Below are positions 57,871-64,000 of a stretch of DNA of 64,000 nucleotides, piece by piece. The number at the start of each line of letters is the position of its first letter. The first letter of the stretch is position 1. The notes beneath the pieces were generated by a model that saw only the letters and a list, made by a program, of their open reading frames with translations, ran no database searches and was not told the DNA's origin. The stretch is taken from assembly GCF_031143425.1 (NCBI RefSeq), contig NC_090440.1:336167844-336231843 (forward strand), read 5' to 3'. Origin of the DNA: Pleurodeles waltl (Eukaryota > Chordata > Amphibia > Caudata > Salamandridae). Made by a program: the position numbers and the translations under genes.

Positions 57871-60188
57871 ATGGCCCGTGTGACCGGGAAAAGGGCCCCT
57901 GCCTTCACTTCAGAGGAGTTGGAGCAACTGGTGGATGGGGTCCTATCCCAGTACGGACAGCTGTATGGGCCTCGAGACCAACAGGTGAGTACACTTTGGC
58001 CACAATGCATGTGTCAAGGATGCATGGAGATGTGGGTGGAAGCATCGTGTAAGGGTGGATGTGGGGATGGGGGGATTGTCTGTTGGAGGTGTACATGTTG
58101 TGCGCTGGGCTATGTGTGTGCCAATGGTGATGGAAATGGGTATGGTGGGCCATTTGTGTGACAGGCTGGACTGTTTGTTTAATGGTGTTCTGTCTGTATT
58201 GCCTCTGCAGGTCAGCGCCCATCAAAAGAAAGCATTATGGCGTGCCATCGCCAAAGACGTGCAGACCCTGGGGGTCTATGGCAGGCGGAGCACACACTGT
58301 CAGAAACGGTGGGAGGACCTGACATGCTGGGCACGGAAGATTGCGGAGGTCCAGCTGGGAATGGCCTCCCAACGAGGAAGGGGTGCCTGTCGGACCCTGA
58401 TATCCCTGATGGCCCACATACTGGTGGTGGCCTACCCTGAGCTGGATGGGTGCTTGAGGGCATCACAGCAGCCACAAGGGGGTGAGTACAGTGGGTATCA
58501 ATACATATTTTGGCTGGTTGGATGGTATCCGGGTGGTAGATGTGTGTTAGTGAATGCCCCTAAGGCCAGGCCAGGCATTGCAGCGTGGGTCATCTCAATG
58601 GGTGTCTGGAAAATACAGGTGACCTAGCTTGCTAGTAGTCCATTTCAGGCAGGGCATCATGGGTCCCAGGTGTGCTGCAGTTGGCGGTGTGCGCTCCTCA
58701 TCTTGCCTTAGTGACTAGCCTGTGACGGTGATGTGTATGCCAACTGTGGTGTTGGTGCAGTCAGTGACCCAGAGTATCCTTTGTCTCTCTCCCCCCTTTC
58801 TTGTTTTGTCATCCTGTCCTTGTGTGCATTAGCATCAACTGGCGGAGGAGCAGAGGCACCGGCGACAGAGGGAGCTGCATCCCACATGACCCAGGAGGAA
58901 GAATCCACCAACACGGAGGGAACCACTGGGATGGAGGGTGAGGGAAGCACCACGGCAGAGACTGGAGGAGACAACACAGACTCAGATACCTCCTCCGATG
59001 GGAGCTCCCTGCTGGTGGCGGACACATCTGGGACCACCCCAGCTACAAGTACAGCCACCACCCCCAGTAGCAGCCCCTCAGTAAGTTTTCTGTGCCCACT
59101 CACCCAGGAGAGTGGGCTTCCCCTTCGCCCCAGGCACCTCAGGCCCTGCCCCAGTGAGCCCTGCTGCCCTGACTGAGGAGGCTATTAACCTCCTGAGATC
59201 CATCTCTGTAGGGTAGTCAACCATTGTGAATGCCATCCAGGGGGTGGCATCCTAGATGCAGCAAAGCAATGCTTTCCTGGAGGGCATCCACAGTTGATTG
59301 GCGGCCCAACAGAGATCGATTCAGGCTCTGGCCTCCTCTCTGATGGCAGCCATTGTCTCTGTTTCTCCATCCCTCCAACTCCCTCTCCCCAGTCTCATTC
59401 TCCTCAACCCCGGCCCATCCCAAGCACACATACAGATGAGCATGCACACAAGACAACACCCAAGAGTGTCACAGGCAAACACAGGCACCACACCTCATCA
59501 CACAAGCACTCACGCAAACACCATAGAGTTGCAGACATGACAACATCCACTGCCTCCACTGTCTCCCCCTACTCCTCCTGCTCGATCACCTCCTTCCCAG
59601 TCACGTCCACACCCACAACTACATGCACTACATCAACACTACAAAAACATCCACTACCAGCATCACCACACCAACAGGACACACACCTCACTGGCAGACA
59701 CTTCTACAACAGCCATGCACATGTCACCTCTGTCCTCTCCCTCCCTATCTGTCCCCCCTCTGAAAGGACACAAACACAAACACTCAGACACCCAACCGCC
59801 ATGCACCTCACATCAGCATACAGCCCGTGCACCTGCATCCAAGTCCAGCAGACATACACCTCCAACAACCACTCCCTCAACCTCCTCTCCCATTACTCCT
59901 CCCCCTTCCCGCCCCAACGTACCTAAAAAGCTTGTCCTTTCCCAAATATACCTCTTCCCTATCCCTACCTCCAGAACCAGTGGGAAAGTCACCCACCTGA
60001 GAGACTGTGGCCTTGCACTCCCCAGGACAGAGCAATGGGCATGTTGCCCCCTCCAGAACATGTGGGAAAATCACCCACTCCAAAGACTGTGGCCTTCTAC
60101 TCCCCAGGACAGTGCAATGGACATGGAGCCCCTTCCAGAACCAGTGGTCTTGTTCTCACATCCGGCTGAGGTATCCTCCTCCCCCTGA
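57871..60188 (+). pseudogene. H2 Myb2: second Myb/SANT-like gene
   Basis: Exon 1 (57871-57984, 38 codons, donor GTGAGT) starts MARVTGKRAPAFTSEELEQL. Exon 2 (58211-58481, after CTCTGCAG) continues with VSAHQKKALWRAIAKDVQTL and RRSTHCQKRWEDLTCWARKI, completing a Myb/SANT-like (Myb_DNA-bind_5-type) domain of about 80 residues. It ends phase 1. Exon 3 starts at 58833 after GCATTAG with a matching phase. It encodes an acidic Ser/Thr/Glu linker (TEGTTGMEGEGSTTAETGGD), then, through a frameshift near 59085 and stops near 59215, the AALTEEAINLLRSISVG helix and a Ser/Thr/His/Pro tail with KKLVLSQIYLFPIP. The DNA-binding exons are intact; only the C-terminal half is damaged. Its domain differs from Myb1. 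Confidence 0.82.
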
Positions 60189-61989
60189 GGTGCCGGCCTA
60201 TTTGCAAACTGATGCCACTGCAGTGTACTATCTGGATGTAGTCAGGATTCGAGTTCGGCCTTAGACTGTGCCCTGTGGCCATGTGGACCCTTTGAACATT
60301 GGACTGGGCAGTGTCCCTTTGTGTACATATGTACATATCTGTTTCAATGACAAATCAAATTATTGATTTTGAATTTGATTTGTTTACAATTACTTTAGTC
60401 CATTCCTGTTGTCCTTGCATTATTCTGCCGTTTTTTGGGGACAAATTGTTTTTCATGTGCAGCTGGTTGTGTTTATGGTGTGTGTGTGTGTCAGGTGTGT
60501 GTCGTGCGTGTGTGTGTCACTCTTGTTTTCCTCCCACCCTCCCTTGTGTGCTAGGCGGCTGTACTCACCATCACCGTCTTCGTCGGCGTTGGTGTTTCAG
60601 GTGGAGCATAACGTAGAAGATCATCGGGAAGACTTGCAGTTCGGGTTCCATGGAGGCGTTGTTCTTCTCTGTGTCTCCGATGGTGAGTCCTTTCTCTTCA
60701 GTGATGCGTTTCTGCCAGGCTTTTGAAAAGGTGGCGGAGTGATGTGTCTTAATATGGTGGGTGGTACTTTGTCTTCCGCCTGGCTGTTGTTGGCCACCAC
60801 CGTGGTGAGTGTTGTTTCTGCCCTGGCTGTTGGTGTAATACATTGGCTGTCTATGGAGTTATCACTGCCATGGTAATAATTTGGCAGTACTCACCACCAG
60901 CCTGTTGGTGGTATTACCGCCACACTATCACTCTCCCCCAGGGTCATAATGAGGGCCTATATGACTGATTTTGGTAATACTCACAAAAAGTTTTAAAACT
61001 CTTTGTCTGTACTAGTTATACTACATTCAACCTCAGCAAGTTGTTGGATTCATTTTAACTTTAAATTTGATACCAGACATGACAGTTTTAGCTCTTTTCC
61101 AATGGAAATTAGACTTTATTAAATTTAGGTAAAGTTTCAGAATTTTAGCCTATGAAGCTCATGCACTACAATGGGGAAAATAAATATGGCTGCTTTTTTC
61201 TCACCATGGGATATTAAACATCGTTTTTTAAGTCTCCACTTATTTTACAATGCACCCAACCATTGGAGCACCTAGGGCAGAACTGAGGAAGGAGTTACTT
61301 CTATGTAAATATAAGGTAGTTTAGGACTTTGGAAGTAATTTTAATTCCAAAGTTGAATGTGGGGTTAATTTTAATTTAAAAGCAGCCAGCAAGGCAAGTC
61401 TGGTTTTGTAATACAGCAGAGACCACAGCAGTGCACCCAGGGGTGCCCTCACTACACTGGGACCCCTAAACCTACATGCCCTACCATATACTAGGGACTT
61501 ATAGGTAGGCTGTCAGAGCCAATTATAATCATTCCTAATTTGTATATGCCATTTTAAATAGAGCACTGGCCCTTGGACTGGTTAGCGGGGCCTGGGCATA
61601 ATCAGGATCAGAAAACACCAGTAGCAGGTAAAAATGGGGGAAAAAGTGAGGGGGCTTCTGCAATCAGCCCAGTTTTCTCACATTTATTCTCCCAGCAAGG
61701 TACAACTTACACATTAACCATTAGAAAGAATTCCTGTTAGATTAACATTTGATGCAAAACTGTGAACTCTTCTTGTATACATTCCAGGCAAGCTTTGATG
61801 CTGGAACAGTCGCTGAAATCGCAGAAATGAAACCTAAATGAGAAACACTTACACATTTGAAAATAGCAGGTGCACCAGTTCAACCTCCACTTCTGTAAAT
61901 GTCAAAATGATGACCAGGCAAAACTAAGTGTGCTCTCTATGTTTCCATACTGATAAAGATTCTGAAGGGGACAGTATGGGGACTGAGGC

Positions 61990-63395
61990 AACTACTGAAG
62001 GCAGTGACAGCAGAACAGACCAGGGGAAAGCAGGCCCACACACAATGAATTTAGGTAAGAGCTAGGGGCAGGAACAGAATGCAATGACAGCATAGGGATA
62101 ATGGATGCACAATGGACCAAGTGGGAGGGGGCAGAGGCACTAACAAGTAGAACGGTGGTGCACAAGGAGAGGGTAGGGTAGCAATAGAGGGAAGTGGGAG
62201 CAAATAGGAAGAGGCAGATCAACAGGCCAGGGAGGGAGAGGCCAGTGGCTCGAACAAAGAGAAAGGGAGCAGAGGTTGGAGCAGACGGCATTGGCAACAC
62301 AGAAGCGGTGACATTACAAGAGACTGGGGAGGCAGTAGGCAGGGGCATGTACATGGAGAGCCAGGAGGATGGGGCATGGCAAGGGCAGCCATGGAAAGCA
62401 GTGACAGCACAATGGGTAGTGATAGCACAATAGACCATTGAGGGAAGGTGCTGGGATATACATTTGGAAAATGAGGGTGGGGAGAGAAGAAGGGGAGGGG
62501 TTGGGGCAGCAACAGAGGGCAGTGGCAGCACAGGGGTAGTAGCAGTACAACAGACTAGGGAGGGAGGGGCATAGTCATACACAGAAATCATTGGGCAGAG
62601 GGAAAGAGTGAAGGGTCATCAATGGAGGACAGTTGCAGCACAGGGGCAGTGGCAGTACAACAGGCCAAGAAAAGAGTGGGCAGGGGTATGCACATGGAAA
62701 AGGAGGGAGACATGGAAATAGGACGGGTAGCAATACAGGACAGTGGCAGCACAGGGTCAGTTACAGTAATCAGCAGTGACCAAGGAGGGAGGCACGCACA
62801 CACAAAGAACTGGGGAGAGAGAAGGGGAGAGAGGGAAGGGGCAGCTACAGAGGACAATGCCAGCAAAGGGTCACTGCCAACACAATGGACCAGTGAGGGT
62901 GAAGCATGTGCATGTACTCAGAGAATGGTAGCAGGGGCAGCAATTGAGGGCAGTGACAATACATGGGCAGTGGCAACACATGGAAAAGCGAGAGAGGGGT
63001 TGGAGGCACACACATGATGAGTGGGTGCATGAGGATTGGGAAGGGACAGCAATTGACAGAAGTGTTAGCAGAGGAGACGTGGCAACACAATGGGCCAGAG
63101 AGGAAGGGGCAGGGGCATAAACAAAGAGAACAGGGGGCAGGGAGGAAGGGGTCAGGGGTGGCAGGCTGACCAGGGAGGACAAGAGGGTATAGACCAAGTA
63201 ACACAAATGACCACAGAGGTGGGAGGGGGCAGGAGCACACATGTGGAGAGCAGATGGGAGGTGGGGCAAGGGGCAGCAAGCTGACCAATGAGGGAAGAAA
63301 GGAGGAGGCAGGAGCATGCAGATGGAGAAATGAAGGCAGGTAGGACAGGGGCAGTAGCAGAGACAGCAAATTAACCATAGAAAACAGGCTGGAGT
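61990..63395. repeat. Degenerate ~105-base minisatellite
   Basis: At least ten copies of a purine-rich unit recur about every 95-130 bases. The shared core resembles CA(A/G)(C/T)A(G/C)(A/G)CCA(G/T)(G/T)GAGGG followed by GGGGCA(T/G)...CACAT, then GGGCAGTG(G/A)CA(A/G)CACA. Examples start near 62012, 62111, 62220, 62321, 62427, 62557, 62661, 62893 and 63089. On the reverse strand this produces long Leu/Pro/Cys-rich open frames (for example 62591-61992, 199 codons) that look like repeat translations, not genes. Confidence 0.7.
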
Positions 63396-64000
63396 GGGTT
63401 AGTAACTCACGTGGGTACGCCTGGCCAACCGTCCACTGTTAATGGACGAAGGTAACGTGCAGTGGAATTGATGGCTGAATATAATATGAAAAAAATGAAA
63501 TTCACTCGAAAAACCAAAGGTTAAAGAGATGTTACAGTTAGGCATGGTATTTATGACTTTTCTTTACATTAAATACACCTAGAAATTCATCTCAGCTTAT
63601 GATAAAAACCGTTGTAATTCAATGTAAAACAAAGGTGAAAATAACATTATAGTTAGGTTTTGAAGTGAGTTGAAAACTATTGCTTAAAGTGAAACAAAAT
63701 CTTGTAAAAGTGCCTGTTATAGTTCAGGCAGCAACCTATAGCTGTGGCCCTTGTCACTCAATCCTCCTGACCTCACATAATGCCATCATTGTTGACATCA
63801 CTGAAAAAATCTCAAATTACATCATTGATATCATGGTGCTAAATATGCACTTTTAAATGCAAATGAAACATAGGAAACTACAGTTTTCACGTTATTCTAG
63901 TTTTAAATCCAACTGTGAAGTAAAATGGTTGTGAGAAATTAGGTTATTGGTTGATAAGGGTGTTAACCCTTCTCAAGCAACAACTACAATCCCTGTCTGG
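63396..64000. other. Right-end region without recognised features
   Basis: AT-rich with no open frame or repeat that I can identify. A short inverted GTCCACTGTTAATGGAC occurs at 63430-63446. Confidence 0.45.

Larger units (their letters stand above)
53726..60957 (+). mobile_element. PIF/Harbinger element H2 (most complete)
   Basis: Left terminus GGTCCTCATTTTGACATTGG; right terminus from the other strand GGCCCTCATTATGACCCTG. TAT flanks both sides exactly (53723-53725 and 60958-60960). At 7.2 kb with no later insertions it shows the full plan: Myb1 (54296-55841, forward), transposase (57445-56328, reverse), a 425-base divergent promoter interval, Myb2 (57871 to about 60188, forward), and a GC-rich 3' region like that of H1. 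CA-rich sequence fills the first 500 bases. AATAAA after Myb1 is near 56029. Confidence 0.9.
52520..61690 (-). mobile_element. LTR-like repeat hosting Harbinger H2
   Basis: Flanking H2, the segments 52520-53725 and 60958-61690 read as one older interspersed repeat with no coding region of its own. The left part has an A-rich block and CTTGGTAGCTTGGCCCATGAG; the right part has CCATATACTAGGGACTTATA. The style resembles the non-coding terminal region of a vertebrate LTR retrotransposon in reverse orientation. This is inference and no terminal duplication was found. Confidence 0.35.

Noticed and set aside
59081..59107. Intron in Myb2 exon 3 of H2 (GTAAGT ... CACCCAG)
   Set aside because: Only 27 bases long, and H3 reads through the aligned segment as coding sequence, so a frameshift is the better explanation.
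61992..62591. 199-codon reverse open frame as a membrane protein gene
   Set aside because: The Leu/Pro/Cys-rich sequence repeats with the DNA period of the minisatellite and has no start context or splice support.

Overview
The window looks like non-genic DNA from a very large, repeat-rich vertebrate genome. The most likely source is a salamander of the newt family (inference, about 0.6). The reasons are the density of PIF/Harbinger elements, long LTRs and GC-rich hairpin MITEs, and the lack of any intact host gene. No prokaryotic gene structure, rRNA, functional tRNA or CRISPR array is visible. Nearly every base that can be assigned belongs to a nested transposon, and every protein-coding piece is decayed.

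Layout. 1-1550: AT-rich sequence with one small palindromic MITE. 1551-4752: a solo-like long LTR carrying a palindromic MITE and a tRNA-derived SINE. 5704-17357: a second copy of that LTR, carrying a hAT-type MITE (7377-8158) and a complete-ended Harbinger element, H1 (9127-17139); H1 itself holds an LTR-like insertion that contains a further MITE. 17386-18083: a multi-hairpin MITE. 19952-26360: a Ty3/gypsy-like provirus remnant with a 5' LTR split by two inverted Harbinger MITEs, a primer-binding-site-like sequence, a broken gag and a 3' LTR fragment. 26361-33470: an older, inverted Harbinger-like element, H4. 34020-36480: MITEs and two phase-matched exons of an unknown gene. 36488-44127: a MITE split by a third Harbinger, H3 (36644-43775). 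44428-44723: a third exon of the unknown gene. 44870-46360: LINE-like 3' fragments. 48897-50040: a hAT transposase pseudogene. 50320-51000: a minisatellite and two tRNA-derived SINEs. 52520-61680: an LTR-like repeat holding the longest and cleanest Harbinger, H2 (53726-60957). 61990-63395: a minisatellite.

The main biological signal is the gene set of the Harbinger elements. H1, H2 and H3 each carry, in the same order, a Myb/SANT-like gene (Myb1, forward), a HARBI1/DDE_Tnp_4-type transposase (reverse) and a second, different Myb/SANT-like gene (Myb2, forward). H4 shows the same arrangement inverted, although its Myb1 is doubtful. PIF/Harbinger elements are normally described with a transposase plus one Myb-like helper, so two helpers sharing a divergent promoter region with the transposase deserve attention. 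Intron positions are conserved: a ~96-nt intron inside the transposase GDSGY motif, and matching phases in the Myb2 exons. Each copy is inactivated by different lesions. Short MITEs with the same terminal motif and 3-bp target duplications are scattered throughout and are presumably mobilised by such a system.
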